From: Mycobacterium avium subsp. avium
Lineage (GTDB): Bacteria > Actinomycetota > Actinomycetes > Mycobacteriales > Mycobacteriaceae
Assembly (NCBI RefSeq): GCF_009741445.1
Contig: NZ_CP046507.1
Coordinates: forward strand, 4,154,001 to 4,218,000
Direction: 5' to 3'
DNA length: 64,000 nucleotides
Part shown: positions 18,545-27,148 of the stretch, one piece after another
Layout: each line of letters opens with the position of its first letter
How positions within the stretch are numbered: the first letter of the stretch is position 1
Notes under the pieces: generated by a model
Seen by the model: only the letters and a program-made list of their open reading frames with translations
The model's database searches: none
Told to the model about the DNA's origin: nothing
Made by a program: the position numbers and the translations under genes

Positions 18545-19759
18545 TCAGACCGGGCTTTCGTTGCACAACCGGGCCGGCGGCGCGGCGGGGGTCAGGACCG
18601 GCGGCCGCACCGAGAGGGTGAGCGGCACGGGTTGGCGGATGCGCTTGCCGCGGGAGTGGTCGGCCCGGGGTCGGGGCGCCTCGCGGTCGCCCGCCAGCGC
18701 CGCCGCGCTGTGGCCCTGCACGCACTCGGGGTCCGGGCCGTCCAACGGCAGGCCGGTGAAGAACTTGGCCGCCATGCACCCGCCCCGACAGCTGTCGTAG
18801 TGCCCGCAGCTGCCGCAGGCGCCCGCCGACTGCGGTTCGCGCAGCGCGCGCACCAGCGGGGCGTTCTTCCACACGTTGTCAAAACCGCCGTCGCTCAACA
18901 CGTTTCCGGCCAGGAAGCGGTCGTGGATGGCGAACGGGCAGGCGTACACATCGCCGACTGGGTCGATCAGGCAGACGACGCGGCCCGCGCCGCACATGTT
19001 CAGACCGGCCAGCGCGCCGGACTGGCCGAGCGGGGCCAGGTGGAAGAACGAGTCGCCGGTGAGCACCCGTTCCCCCTTGGCGACCAGCCAGTCATACAGT
19101 TGCACCTGCTGGTCGGCGGTGGGGTGCAGCTCGTCCCAGACGTCGGCGCCGCGGCCGGACGGGCGCAGCCGGGTGATGCGCAGCGTGGCCCCGTAACGGC
19201 TTGCCAGCGCGGCGAATTCGTCCAGCTGCCCGACGTTGTGCCGGGTGACGACCACCGAGATCTTGGCGCCCCCGTTCTGGGTGAAGCCGGCGTCGGCGAG
19301 GTTTTGCAGCGCCCGCACCGCCATGTCGAACGAGCCGGGCCCGCGCACCGCGTCGTTGACCTCGGCGGTGGCGCCGTCCAGCGAGATCTGCACGTCCACG
19401 TAGTCGCTGGCCGCCAGCCGGGCGGCCACCTCGGGCGTGATCCGGACCCCGTTGGTGGAGAACTTCACGCCGACGTGGTGTGCGGTCGCATAGTCGACCA
19501 GCTCCCAAAAGTCCGGCCGCACAGTGGGTTCCCCGCCACCGATGTTGACGTAGAAGACCTGCATGCGTTCCAGCTCGTCGATGATGTCCATGCACTGGCG
19601 GGTGGACAGCTCGCGCGGGTCGCGCTTGCCCGACGAGGACAGGCAGTGCACGCAGGCCAGGTTGCAGGCGTAGGTGAGCTCCCAGGTCAAGCAGATGGGC
19701 GCGTCGAGGCCGTGCTCGAACTGCTCGATCAGCCGGGGCACAGGGGCCGCTGTGGTCAT
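18545..19759 (-). CDS. mftC: Mycofactocin radical SAM maturase MftC
   Basis: MftC is a radical SAM/SPASM enzyme that decarboxylates the C-terminal Tyr of MftA and then cross-links it to Val. The 404-residue protein has the radical SAM cluster C32-x3-C36-x2-C39 in TYACNLACVHC and the GGGEP motif near residue 75. The SPASM cysteines are CGAG, DVYACPF, CGSCGHYDSCRGGC and ECVQG. The ATG at 19759 overlaps the mftB stop (ATGA), consistent with MftB being the peptide chaperone for MftC. Confidence 0.97.
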   Translation of the reverse strand: MTTAAPVPRLIEQFEHGLDAPICLTWELTYACNLACVHCLSSSGKRDPRELSTRQCMDIIDELERMQVFYVNIGGGEPTVRPDFWELVDYATAHHVGVKFSTNGVRITPEVAARLAASDYVDVQISLDGATAEVNDAVRGPGSFDMAVRALQNLADAGFTQNGGAKISVVVTRHNVGQLDEFAALASRYGATLRITRLRPSGRGADVWDELHPTADQQVQLYDWLVAKGERVLTGDSFFHLAPLGQSGALAGLNMCGAGRVVCLIDPVGDVYACPFAIHDRFLAGNVLSDGGFDNVWKNAPLVRALREPQSAGACGSCGHYDSCRGGCMAAKFFTGLPLDGPDPECVQGHSAAALAGDREAPRPRADHSRGKRIRQPVPLTLSVRPPVLTPAAPPARLCNESPV

Positions 19760-20067
19760 GGATGGTCCTCCCGGGGCACCAGCATGTTGGAGTCGGCGAG
19801 CACGCCCAGCGCGTGCAGGTACGGCGCCTGCCCGGCGTCGTCGATGCCCGCCGCGCGGCATGCGCACCGGACATCGGGGTACTCGGCCAACGACTGCACC
19901 ACCGTGAGGATGGTGCGGTTCTTCAGAAACGACAGCTTGCGGGTGCCGAAGTGGTAGAGCAGCGCGCCGAACGGTTCCGGCCGCACCGCCACCTGCGGGT
20001 GCAGTCGCCAGCCGCGGTCAGGATCGAAGGCGGCACCGGCCGCGCGAGCCTGCGCGGGCGCCGGCAC
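19756..20067 (-). CDS. mftB: Mycofactocin peptide chaperone MftB
   Basis: MftB is a PqqD-like RiPP recognition element that binds the MftA leader and presents it to MftC. The product of about 103 residues contains DPDRGWRLHPQVAVRPEPF and GALLYHFGTRKLSFLKNRT. GTG at 20067 is chosen because it follows the mftA stop by two bases; ATG at 20085, inside mftA, is the alternative. It is coupled to mftC by ATGA overlap. Confidence 0.94.
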   Translation of the reverse strand: MPAPAQARAAGAAFDPDRGWRLHPQVAVRPEPFGALLYHFGTRKLSFLKNRTILTVVQSLAEYPDVRCACRAAGIDDAGQAPYLHALGVLADSNMLVPREDHP

Positions 20068-20069
20068 GG

Positions 20070-20159
20070 TCAGTAGACCCCGCACATGCCGTCGATGGAC
20101 ACCTCTTCGACCAGGGTCTCGGTGACGAGTTGGGCGTCGGTTTCGGTCTCGTGCTCCAC
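20070..20159 (-). CDS. mftA: Mycofactocin precursor peptide MftA
   Basis: This 29-residue ribosomal precursor begins with GTG at 20159 and ends in the invariant core IDGMCGVY. The last Val-Tyr pair becomes the mycofactocin core. The leader ETLVEEVS is the part recognised by MftB. AGGAAAGG is about eight bases before the start. The gene is the first of the mft unit and is divergent from mftR. Confidence 0.96.
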   Translation of the reverse strand: MEHETETDAQLVTETLVEEVSIDGMCGVY

Positions 20160-20199
20160 GGGGCCTTGCCTTTCCTGCGGTCTTGACGACGATGGGTCT

Positions 20200-20210
20200 G
20201 AGTCACACTC
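20200..20210. promoter_or_regulatory. Candidate MftR operator
   Basis: The palindrome GAGT-CAC-ACTC lies in the 62-base divergent region between mftA (start 20159) and mftR (start 20222). TetR-type regulators often bind such sites to control both directions. The palindrome is short and the assignment is inference from position. Confidence 0.35.
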
Positions 20211-20221
20211 GCGGCCAGAAT

Positions 20222-20854
20222 ATGGCATCGAGTGCCGAAATGGAAGGGCCGGGGTCCGGGATGCCGCAGCAGCGGGTGGGCAGGCGCCGCTCGACCACGC
20301 CGCACCACATCACCGACGTCGCCATCGACCTGTTCACCGCCCGGGGTTTCGCCGAGGTCAGCGTGGACGACGTCGCGGCGGCCGCCGGCATCTCGCGGCG
20401 CACCCTGTTCCGCTACTACGCCTCCAAGAACGCCATCCCCTGGGGCGATTTCGACACTCATTTGGCCCGGCTGCGCGAGCTGCTGGACAACGTCGAATCC
20501 CGGGTACCGCTGGGCGATGCGCTGCGCACCGCGTTGTTGGCCTTCAACACCTTTGACGAATCCGAGACCGCGCGGCACCGACAGCGCATGCGCGTCATCC
20601 TGCAAACCGCCGAGCTGCAAGCGTATTCGATGACGATGTACGCCGGATGGCGCGAGGTGATCGCCGGGTTCGTGGCCCGCCGCTGCGAGTGCAAGACGAC
20701 CGACCTGGCGCCCCAGACCGTCGCCTGGATGATGCTGGGGGTGGCGCTGTCGGCCTACGAGCATTGGCTGGGCGATGAGTCAGTGCCGTTGCCGGTGGCC
20801 CTGGGCAACGCCTTCGACGTGGTCGGCGCCGGGCTGAACGGGCTGGACCGGTGA
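20222..20854 (+). CDS. mftR: Mycofactocin system TetR regulator MftR
   Basis: MftR is a repressor of the mycofactocin genes whose family members respond to long-chain acyl-CoA. The 210-residue protein has the HTH at VDDVAAAAGISRRTLFRYYASKNAIPWGDF, with conserved FNTFDESETARHRQRMRVIL in the ligand domain. The first part (MASSAEMEGPGSGM) is longer than in M. tuberculosis, so the ATG that begins MPQQRVGRRRS is an alternative start. ATG at 20183 is in frame but would overlap the likely operator. The stop overlaps the next gene. Confidence 0.94.
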   Translation: MASSAEMEGPGSGMPQQRVGRRRSTTPHHITDVAIDLFTARGFAEVSVDDVAAAAGISRRTLFRYYASKNAIPWGDFDTHLARLRELLDNVESRVPLGDALRTALLAFNTFDESETARHRQRMRVILQTAELQAYSMTMYAGWREVIAGFVARRCECKTTDLAPQTVAWMMLGVALSAYEHWLGDESVPLPVALGNAFDVVGAGLNGLDR

Positions 20855-21894
20855 GCGCCGAGCACCTGGTGCACATGCTGCGGGCGCAGGGCAGCTTCTG
20901 CGCCTCCTCGGGCTCGCCGATGTACGGCGACCTGTTCGAACTGGTGGCCTCCGACGTCGAGGCCGGCGGGGTGTTCGCCGACATCCTGTCCGGGCACCGG
21001 GACGCCCCGTCGCGCGACGCGATTCCGCTGCGGCTGCTCGGTGGCCTGCACCGACTGGTGCTCGATGGCCGCGCCGGCTCCCTGCGCCGCTGGTATCCCA
21101 GCACCGGCGGCAGCTGGGACGCCGGGGCGGCGTGGCCGCCGATCCTGGCCGCCGCGGCCGAGCACGCCGCCGCGCTGCGCGCGGCGCTGGACCGCCCACC
21201 GCAGACTAACGAGGTGGGCCGGTCGGCCGCGCTGATCGGCGGGCTGCTGCACATCAATGAATCCTGTTTGCCGGTAAGGCTTTTCGAGATCGGGTCGAGC
21301 GCGGGGCTGAACCTGCGGGCCGACCACTACCGGTACCGGTATGCCGGTGGCGGGTGGGGACCGGCCGACTCGCCGGTTTGCATCGACGACGCCTGGCGCG
21401 GCGCGCTGCCGCCGGCGCGCGGGGTCCGGATCGTCGAGCGGCACGGCTTCGACATCGCGCCCGTCGACGTCGGGAACTCCGACGGCGAGCTGACGGTACT
21501 GAGCTACGTCTGGCCCGACCAGGCCGCGCGGCTGGCGCGGCTGCGCGGCGCCATCGAGGTCGCCCGCCGGGTCCCGGCCACCCTCGAGCGCCGGACGGCG
21601 GCCGACGCCGTCGGGCGCCTGAGCCTCGCCGAGGGCGCGTTGACCGTGCTGTGGCACTCGATCACCTGGCAGTACCTGTCCGCCGGGGAACGCGCCGCGG
21701 TGTGCGCCGGGGTGGACGCGCTGGGCGCACGGGCCGACGCGTCCGCCCCGTTGGTCCACCTGACCATGGAGCCGGCCCGGGACGGGCCGGGCGCACCGAT
21801 CAGGTTCCTGGTGCGCGCCCGCGGCTGGCCGGACGGCGGGCCGCGCGTGCTGGCACAGTGCCATCCGCACGGGCCGCCGGTCGACTGGCTCTAA
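20851..21894 (+). CDS. DUF2332 domain protein (Rv0690c-like)
   Basis: This 347-residue protein of unknown function has the GSSAGLNLRADHY motif near residue 150. That motif resembles a SAM-binding glycine loop, which makes a methyltransferase-like fold possible. Other conserved features are WPDQAARLARLRGAIEVAR and VLWHSITWQYL. It starts with GTG overlapping the mftR stop (GTGA), so it is co-transcribed with mftR. The same pair occurs next to mycofactocin genes in other mycobacteria. It is convergent with the aldo/keto reductase. Confidence 0.85.
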   Translation: MSAEHLVHMLRAQGSFCASSGSPMYGDLFELVASDVEAGGVFADILSGHRDAPSRDAIPLRLLGGLHRLVLDGRAGSLRRWYPSTGGSWDAGAAWPPILAAAAEHAAALRAALDRPPQTNEVGRSAALIGGLLHINESCLPVRLFEIGSSAGLNLRADHYRYRYAGGGWGPADSPVCIDDAWRGALPPARGVRIVERHGFDIAPVDVGNSDGELTVLSYVWPDQAARLARLRGAIEVARRVPATLERRTAADAVGRLSLAEGALTVLWHSITWQYLSAGERAAVCAGVDALGARADASAPLVHLTMEPARDGPGAPIRFLVRARGWPDGGPRVLAQCHPHGPPVDWL

Positions 21895-21927
21895 AAGCCA
21901 AGGGGCGCTGGGGTTTTCGCGAAACCG

Positions 21928-22788
21928 TCAGGTTCCCATGAAGGTCATCGGGTCGTGCAGCACCCGGGTGCCGTCGTGCAGTCCCTCGATGGCCTCCATG
22001 TGCTCGGGCTCCAGGGTGAAGTCGAACACGTCCAGGTTCTCGGCGACCCGCTCCGGCTTGGACGACCGCGAGACCACGACGTTGTCCAGTTGCAGGTTCC
22101 ACCGCACCAGCACCTGCGCCGGGGTGCGGCCGTACTCGGCCGCAATCGTCGTCACGGTCGGCTCCTCGATCAGCCGGCCGACGCCCAACGGGCTGTAGGA
22201 CTGCGTCGTCACGTCGTGCTGGGCGTGCACCTGACGCAGCTCGGCCTGGTTGAGCCGCGGGTGCAGCTCGACCTGGTTCACCGCGGGCACCTCGTCGGTC
22301 TCCTCGATCACCGTGGCCAGCAGGTCCTCGGTGAAGTTCGAGACGCCGATCGAGCGCACGTGGCCCCGCTCGCGGGCCTCGATCATGCCCTCGAAGCTCT
22401 CCACGTACTTGCCCAGCTTCGGGGCCGGCCAGTGGATCAGGTAGAGGTCGAGGTAGTCCAGCCCCAACCTGTCCAGGCTCTCCTTGCACGACTCCTGGGC
22501 ACTGTGGAAGCCCTGCCGCGAGGTGCCCAGTTTGGTGGTGACGAACAGTTCCTCGCGAGGGATGCCCGACGCGGCGATGGCCCGGCCGACGGCGGCTTCG
22601 TTTCCGTAGGAGGCAGCGGTGTCGATGAGGCGGCAGCCGGCTTCCAGCGCCGCGAGAACCGAGCTTTCCGTCTCCTCATCGGACAGCTTGGCCACCCCCA
22701 AGCCGAGTACTGGCATCTTCGCCTCGTCATTGAGAGCGACGGTCGGAATCGCGCTGGAAGAGCTGTACATCTCATCAATCACTGTCAC
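21928..22788 (-). CDS. Aldo/keto reductase (Rv2971-like)
   Basis: This is an NADPH-dependent carbonyl reductase of about 286 residues. The AKR catalytic tetrad is visible: Asp and Tyr in LIDTAASYGNEAAVG, Lys in LFVTTKLG, His in YLIHWPAP. The cofactor region VSRSSKPERVAENLDVFDF is present. The start ATG at 22788 gives MTVIDEMYSSSSA; ATG at 22770 is possible. In M. tuberculosis the close homologue lies elsewhere, so its presence beside the mycofactocin locus is a local difference. Confidence 0.9.
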   Translation of the reverse strand: MTVIDEMYSSSSAIPTVALNDEAKMPVLGLGVAKLSDEETESSVLAALEAGCRLIDTAASYGNEAAVGRAIAASGIPREELFVTTKLGTSRQGFHSAQESCKESLDRLGLDYLDLYLIHWPAPKLGKYVESFEGMIEARERGHVRSIGVSNFTEDLLATVIEETDEVPAVNQVELHPRLNQAELRQVHAQHDVTTQSYSPLGVGRLIEEPTVTTIAAEYGRTPAQVLVRWNLQLDNVVVSRSSKPERVAENLDVFDFTLEPEHMEAIEGLHDGTRVLHDPMTFMGT

Positions 22789-23233
22789 TGGTCAATCACC
22801 TGCCTGCCAAGTCGCGTGCTGGATTTTCCTTCGATGAGAACGATTCGGAGCCGACTTGCCCGAAGGCCCCTCGATATCGCCCGACAGCAGACCCTAACCG
22901 AGCTCGGCAACCGCTGCACCGAACCCGAGAACCGATGCGGCCACAGCAAAAATCGTCGCGGGTCAGCGTTACGCTTTTCCAGCGCAATGGTTTTGGCGTG
23001 CGGTCGTTGGCAATTTTGTGACCCGCGCTACAGCGGCGTCACGCTCCCCACGACGAGCGGGCTCAAACATTCACCTGGAGTGAACTGCATCACCGTCGAA
23101 AGTGTCGATGGCTTAAGCTTTTTCGCGTTAGTTCAGCACGACGCCGGGGTGCGCGAGACGCGAAATCGCCGAGCCCGTATGATCGAACGACGCCGAACGC
23201 ACGCCACCACTGGAAGCGAGGCAAGTCTCTCCC
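22789..23233. other. Divergent intergenic region, aldo/keto reductase and IMPase genes
   Basis: These 445 bases hold no supported gene and are less GC-rich than their surroundings. Two features are visible. One is a split inverted repeat, CGCGGGTCA (22957-22965) and TGACCCGCG (23019-23027), separated by 53 bases. The other is a plus-strand -10-like hexamer TATGAT (23178-23183), 50 bases before the IMPase-like start. The length and palindromes suggest regulation of one or both genes. Confidence 0.5.
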
Positions 23234-24061
23234 ATGAAGTCAATGCAAGAGCTTTTTGAAATAGCTTGGCAGGCAACGCAAATCGGTGCCACGACGTTGA
23301 AGAAAACGCAGCCGAGCTCGGTGCAGCACAAGGGTGACCGCGACCTGGTATCCGATGTCGACCTGACCATCCAGCGTGACATCGCCAACTACCTGTCCCA
23401 GACCACGCCGGACGTCGCGCTGCTGGCCGAGGAGTCCGACCACCAACCCGACATCGAAACCGCCGAGTGGCTCTGGGTTCTCGACCCGGTGGACGGCACG
23501 TCGAACTTCGTGCACGGGCTGCCGCTGTGCGCGGTATCGCTGGCCCTGCTGCACGCCGGCCGCACCGTGGTGGCCGTCACCCACGCTCCCCTGCTGGGCA
23601 AGACCTACCACGCGATCGAGTCCAAGGGCGCGTTCGTCAACGGGGAACGGATCACCGCCAGCGCCACCGACAGCCTCAGCGGGGCGATCGTCTCGCTCGG
23701 CGACTACGCCGTCGGCCACGATGCGGGCCGGCTCAACGCGCACCGGCTGGCGCTCACCGCCGAGCTGGTGCCCCGGGCGGAGCGGATCCGGATGATCGGC
23801 GCCGCGACGCTCGACCTGGCGTTCGTCGCCGAGGGTGCCCTGGACGCCTGCGTGATGATGTCCAACAAGCCGTGGGACACCGCCGCGGGGACGCTGGTCG
23901 CCCGCGAGGCCGGAGCGCGGCTGACCGACGCGCAGGGCAACCCGCACACTCACAAGTCCGCGTCGACCGTCGTCGCCGCGCCGGGCATCGCCGAGCAGCT
24001 GGCCACCGTGATCCGCAACACCGAGGTCCCCAGCGACCGGTACGCGGCCGCCGTCGGCTGA
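23234..24061 (+). CDS. Inositol monophosphatase family protein
   Basis: This Mg2+-dependent phosphatase of 275 residues is related to inositol-1-phosphatase and histidinol-phosphatase. The metal-binding motifs are LLAEESDH near residue 58, WVLDPVDGTSNFVHG near 80-94 and KPWDTAAGTLVAREAGA near 218. The substrate cannot be told from sequence; mycobacteria have several paralogues (ImpA, SuhB, CysQ, HisN types). It is convergent with the reductase at 24077, with a 15-base gap. Confidence 0.88.
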   Translation: MKSMQELFEIAWQATQIGATTLKKTQPSSVQHKGDRDLVSDVDLTIQRDIANYLSQTTPDVALLAEESDHQPDIETAEWLWVLDPVDGTSNFVHGLPLCAVSLALLHAGRTVVAVTHAPLLGKTYHAIESKGAFVNGERITASATDSLSGAIVSLGDYAVGHDAGRLNAHRLALTAELVPRAERIRMIGAATLDLAFVAEGALDACVMMSNKPWDTAAGTLVAREAGARLTDAQGNPHTHKSASTVVAAPGIAEQLATVIRNTEVPSDRYAAAVG

Positions 24062-24076
24062 GCGCCCGCCGTCGGC

Positions 24077-25273
24077 TCAGCCGAGCATCTCGGCGATGGG
24101 CACGGCCGCGGCGATCTTGGCGCGGGTCTTCATGACCTTGCCCGGCATGCCGCCGCCGACCACCCCGACCAGGGCCCCGTCGCGTTCGTAGTAGGCCAGG
24201 AACTTGCGGCCGTCGTCCTCCATGATGTGGACGATGTCGTCGGCCTCCGGTTCACCCAGGCACTGGATCTTGACGTCGTACTGGTCGCTCCAGAAGTAGG
24301 GCACCACCACCACCGGCGGCACCTCCTTGCCCAGCATCGCGGGCACCACCACCCGGGCCTGGTCCGCGACGTTGCTCCAATGTTCCACCCGCCCTTGGTG
24401 TCCCGTCGCGTCGCGCCACGACGCGACGTCGCCGAGCGCCCACACGTTGGGGGCGCTGGTGCGTCCGGCCTCGTCGCACAGGACGCCCCGGTCGACGCTG
24501 TCGATCGCCACGCCGCTGCCCTCGAGCCAGTCGGTGGCCGGACGCGACCCGATGCCGATCACCACCACGTCGGCCGCCAGCTCGGTGCCGTCGGTCAGCA
24601 CCACCGCCTCGACGTGCGTGTCACCGCGCACCTCTGAAACCCCGACACCGAGGCGCACGTCGACGCCCTCGGCGCGGTGCAGCCGGGCCACCAGCTCGCC
24701 GATCTGCTGGCCGAGCACCGCGGCCAGCGGGGTGGGTTGCGGCTCGACCAGCACCACGTCCACGCCCAGGCTGCGCAGGCTGGCGGCCACCTCGCAGCCG
24801 ATGAAGCCGGCGCCGATGATCACCGCGCGCTGCGCCGCGGACGCGTGCTCGCGCAGCGCCAGGCTCTCGTCGAAGGTCCGCAGCACCCGGATGCCGTCCA
24901 GGTCCGGGATGGTCGGTATGCGCCGCGGCACCAGGCCGGTGGCGATGACGAGTTCGTCGTAGCCGAGCGTGATGCCGTCCTCGAGCGTCAGCGTCTGCGC
25001 CGCGGTGTCCAGGCTGCGCGCGGCCGACCCCAGCCGCAGCGTGATGTCGTTGTCGTCGTACCACTGGCGGGGTTTGAGCGCGGTGTCGTCCACCTCTTTG
25101 CGCAGCACCTCTTTGGACAGCGGCGGGCGGTCGTAGGGCAGGTGCACCTCGTCGCTGACGATGGTGATGGGCCCGGAATACTCCGAGCGCCGCAGCTGCT
25201 CGGCGGTGCGGGCGGCGGCCAGGCCGCCGCCGACGATCACGATTCCGTTGCTGGCGCTTGCGTCACTACTCAC
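24077..25273 (-). CDS. NAD(P)/FAD-dependent oxidoreductase, ferredoxin reductase type (Rv0688-like)
   Basis: This 398-residue flavoprotein resembles rhodocoxin/putidaredoxin reductases that pass electrons from NADH to ferredoxins. The motifs are FAD-binding VIVGGGLAAARTAEQLR at residues 12-28, HLPYDRPPLSKEVL, NAD-binding VIIGAGFIGCEVAASLRSLG near 151 and VWALGDVASW near 276. It lies 25 bases after the mycofactocin-type SDR in the same direction and may be part of the same redox unit. Confidence 0.9.
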   Translation of the reverse strand: MSSDASASNGIVIVGGGLAAARTAEQLRRSEYSGPITIVSDEVHLPYDRPPLSKEVLRKEVDDTALKPRQWYDDNDITLRLGSAARSLDTAAQTLTLEDGITLGYDELVIATGLVPRRIPTIPDLDGIRVLRTFDESLALREHASAAQRAVIIGAGFIGCEVAASLRSLGVDVVLVEPQPTPLAAVLGQQIGELVARLHRAEGVDVRLGVGVSEVRGDTHVEAVVLTDGTELAADVVVIGIGSRPATDWLEGSGVAIDSVDRGVLCDEAGRTSAPNVWALGDVASWRDATGHQGRVEHWSNVADQARVVVPAMLGKEVPPVVVVPYFWSDQYDVKIQCLGEPEADDIVHIMEDDGRKFLAYYERDGALVGVVGGGMPGKVMKTRAKIAAAVPIAEMLG

Positions 25274-25298
25274 GTGGAGTTCTTAGCACGATGGCCGC

Positions 25299-26126
25299 TC
25301 AGTACTTTAGGGCGCCCTTATCAACGGGGATCTGCGTGCCGGTCAGCGTGCCCGAGCCGTCGCCGGCCAGCCAGGCCACCACGTCGGCGACCTCGTCGGC
25401 GGTCATGAAACCGTTGGGCTGCACCGGCATTGGCGGGAAGCTGTGCACGAAGCTGGGATGGCGGGCGAAGATCTCCATCATCGCCTCGGGCTCGATCATC
25501 GGGGTTTCGACCGAGTACGGGTGGATGGAGTTGACCCGGATACCGTATTCGCCGAGCTCGATGGCCAGCGTGTTGGTGAGCGCGGTCAACCCGTGTTTGC
25601 TGGCCGAGTAGTGGCCGTTGCCCGGGGTGGCCTTGAGCCCGGCCGAGGAGCTGACCACCACGATGGAGCCGCCGTTGCCCGCCTCGATCATCGCCGGCAC
25701 GGTGGCGCGCAGGGTGCGCCAGGTGCCGGTCAGGTTGACGCCGATGACGGTGTCCCACTGCTCGTCGGTGAGTTCCCAGACGCGGCCCCAGCTGAGCACG
25801 CCGGCGTTGGCCACCACCACGTCCAGCCGGCCGAACTGCTCCATGCCGTCGGCGACCAGCTCCCGCAGGGCGGCGTCGTCGCGGACGTCGAGGACGCGGG
25901 TCAAGGCCTTGCGGCCCTGATCTTCCACCAGCCGGGCGGTCTCGTCGAGGTCCTCGGGGGTGGCCGGGGCGTAGGTGACGCTGGCCGACACCGGCGCGCA
26001 GATGTCGCACGCGATGATGTCGGCGCCCTCGGCGGCCAGCCGCACCGCGTGCGAGCGTCCCTGCCCGCGGGCCGCCCCGGTGATGAATGCCACCCGCCCC
26101 TGCAGTGATCCGGCCTGTCCCGCCAC
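25299..26126 (-). CDS. Mycofactocin-coupled SDR family oxidoreductase (Rv0687-like)
   Basis: This 275-residue short-chain dehydrogenase belongs to the subgroup that carries a non-exchangeable NAD(H) and uses mycofactocin as electron partner. The subgroup mark is the nucleotide motif ITGAARGQGRSHAVRLAAEG at residues 15-34. The catalytic residues are Ser in VSSSAGLKA and Tyr/Lys in YSASKHG. The substrate is probably an alcohol but cannot be named. It is close to, but not inside, the mft biosynthetic unit. Confidence 0.93.
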   Translation of the reverse strand: MAGQAGSLQGRVAFITGAARGQGRSHAVRLAAEGADIIACDICAPVSASVTYAPATPEDLDETARLVEDQGRKALTRVLDVRDDAALRELVADGMEQFGRLDVVVANAGVLSWGRVWELTDEQWDTVIGVNLTGTWRTLRATVPAMIEAGNGGSIVVVSSSAGLKATPGNGHYSASKHGLTALTNTLAIELGEYGIRVNSIHPYSVETPMIEPEAMMEIFARHPSFVHSFPPMPVQPNGFMTADEVADVVAWLAGDGSGTLTGTQIPVDKGALKY

Positions 26127-26217
26127 AGCTCATCCCTTCGACCGCCAGTAGACCAAGCCAGGCTAGCAGCGGAACTGAAACGTGTTCTAATTCGCCCGGC
26201 GGTTGCCGGAAACCGCG

Positions 26218-27066
26218 TCAGATCTCGGCGATGATCGCGGCCCGCCGGCTGTTGTATTCCTGCTCGGTGAGCGCCCCGCTGGCGTGCAGATCGTTGAGCT
26301 CCTGCAGCCGCGCGGCGATCGACGGTCCCGGCGGGGCGGCCACCGGCGCCGACGGCTGCCCGGTCGCCGGTTGCCCCGCCGGCGCGGGTTGCCCGGCCGG
26401 CGCCTGCTGCTGGGCCGCCCGGCGCACCACCGCCTGGATCTGGGCGCGCAGCGCCGGGTTCGACCGGATGTCGACCATCCGGTTCAAAGGGATGTTGTTG
26501 GCCTTGAGGATCTGCATGATCTCCATCAGCGGGCCGGCCTGCCCGCTCAGGTCGTAGGTGGTGTTGTCCTCGGCGACGGTGAACTGCGCCGGCACCAGGC
26601 CGTTGACCAAAGCGCTTCGCTCCCAGTCGATTCGGTATTCGTTGGTGGTGGGATTGACCAGCACCACCACCTTGCGGGCGTTGAGGTTGCCCAGCCGGGT
26701 GACGCTGGCGATGACGCGGTCCTCGCTGTCGAACGGCACCAGCCCGGGGCCGGCGATGTGCAGGTGCACCTTGACGACCTGCTGGTTGTTCACCCAGGTC
26801 CCGGTTTCGGTGATGCCGGTGATCTGGGCCAGCGCCAGCACCCCGTTCTGCTCGAGGGCGGCCAGTTTCTCCGACGACTTCGCCCCGTAGTTGGCCAGCG
26901 CGAGCGCGATCAGCACGTCGGCCACGGTGATGAGCAGGCCGACGTAGAACATCCACTGCAGCAGGCTGCCGAGCCCCAGCGTGAAGTACACGACCAAGAA
27001 GATCGGCCCGACCAGGCCGCCGCACAGCAAAACCACCAACTGTGCTTTCAGGTAGCGCGCTAACAC
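26218..27066 (-). CDS. Membrane protein with C-terminal SHOCT domain (Rv0686-like)
   Basis: This 282-residue protein has two N-terminal transmembrane helices (about residues 9-30 and 36-58). A cytoplasmic region with a beta-rich domain follows (about 70-190), then a Gln/Ala/Pro-rich linker. A SHOCT motif of about 30 residues closes the protein (AARLQELNDLHASGALTEQE). SHOCT domains are short C-terminal modules thought to mediate oligomerisation. No enzymatic motif is seen. Confidence 0.8.
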   Translation of the reverse strand: MLARYLKAQLVVLLCGGLVGPIFLVVYFTLGLGSLLQWMFYVGLLITVADVLIALALANYGAKSSEKLAALEQNGVLALAQITGITETGTWVNNQQVVKVHLHIAGPGLVPFDSEDRVIASVTRLGNLNARKVVVLVNPTTNEYRIDWERSALVNGLVPAQFTVAEDNTTYDLSGQAGPLMEIMQILKANNIPLNRMVDIRSNPALRAQIQAVVRRAAQQQAPAGQPAPAGQPATGQPSAPVAAPPGPSIAARLQELNDLHASGALTEQEYNSRRAAIIAEI

Positions 27067-27148
27067 TTGCCCCTCCTCGGTTTTGCTGGGGAATCCGTGT
27101 CAGATTAGCGCTCACGGCGTCGCCGAGGCGGCGATACGCGCAAACCGC

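Noticed and set aside
20183..20221. Earlier ATG for mftR
   Set aside because: It is in frame, but it would overlap the probable operator and extend beyond the conserved N-terminus.
22796..22987. Small minus-strand open frame in the 22.8-23.2 kb spacer
   Set aside because: There is no ribosome-binding site, no domain and no coding bias.
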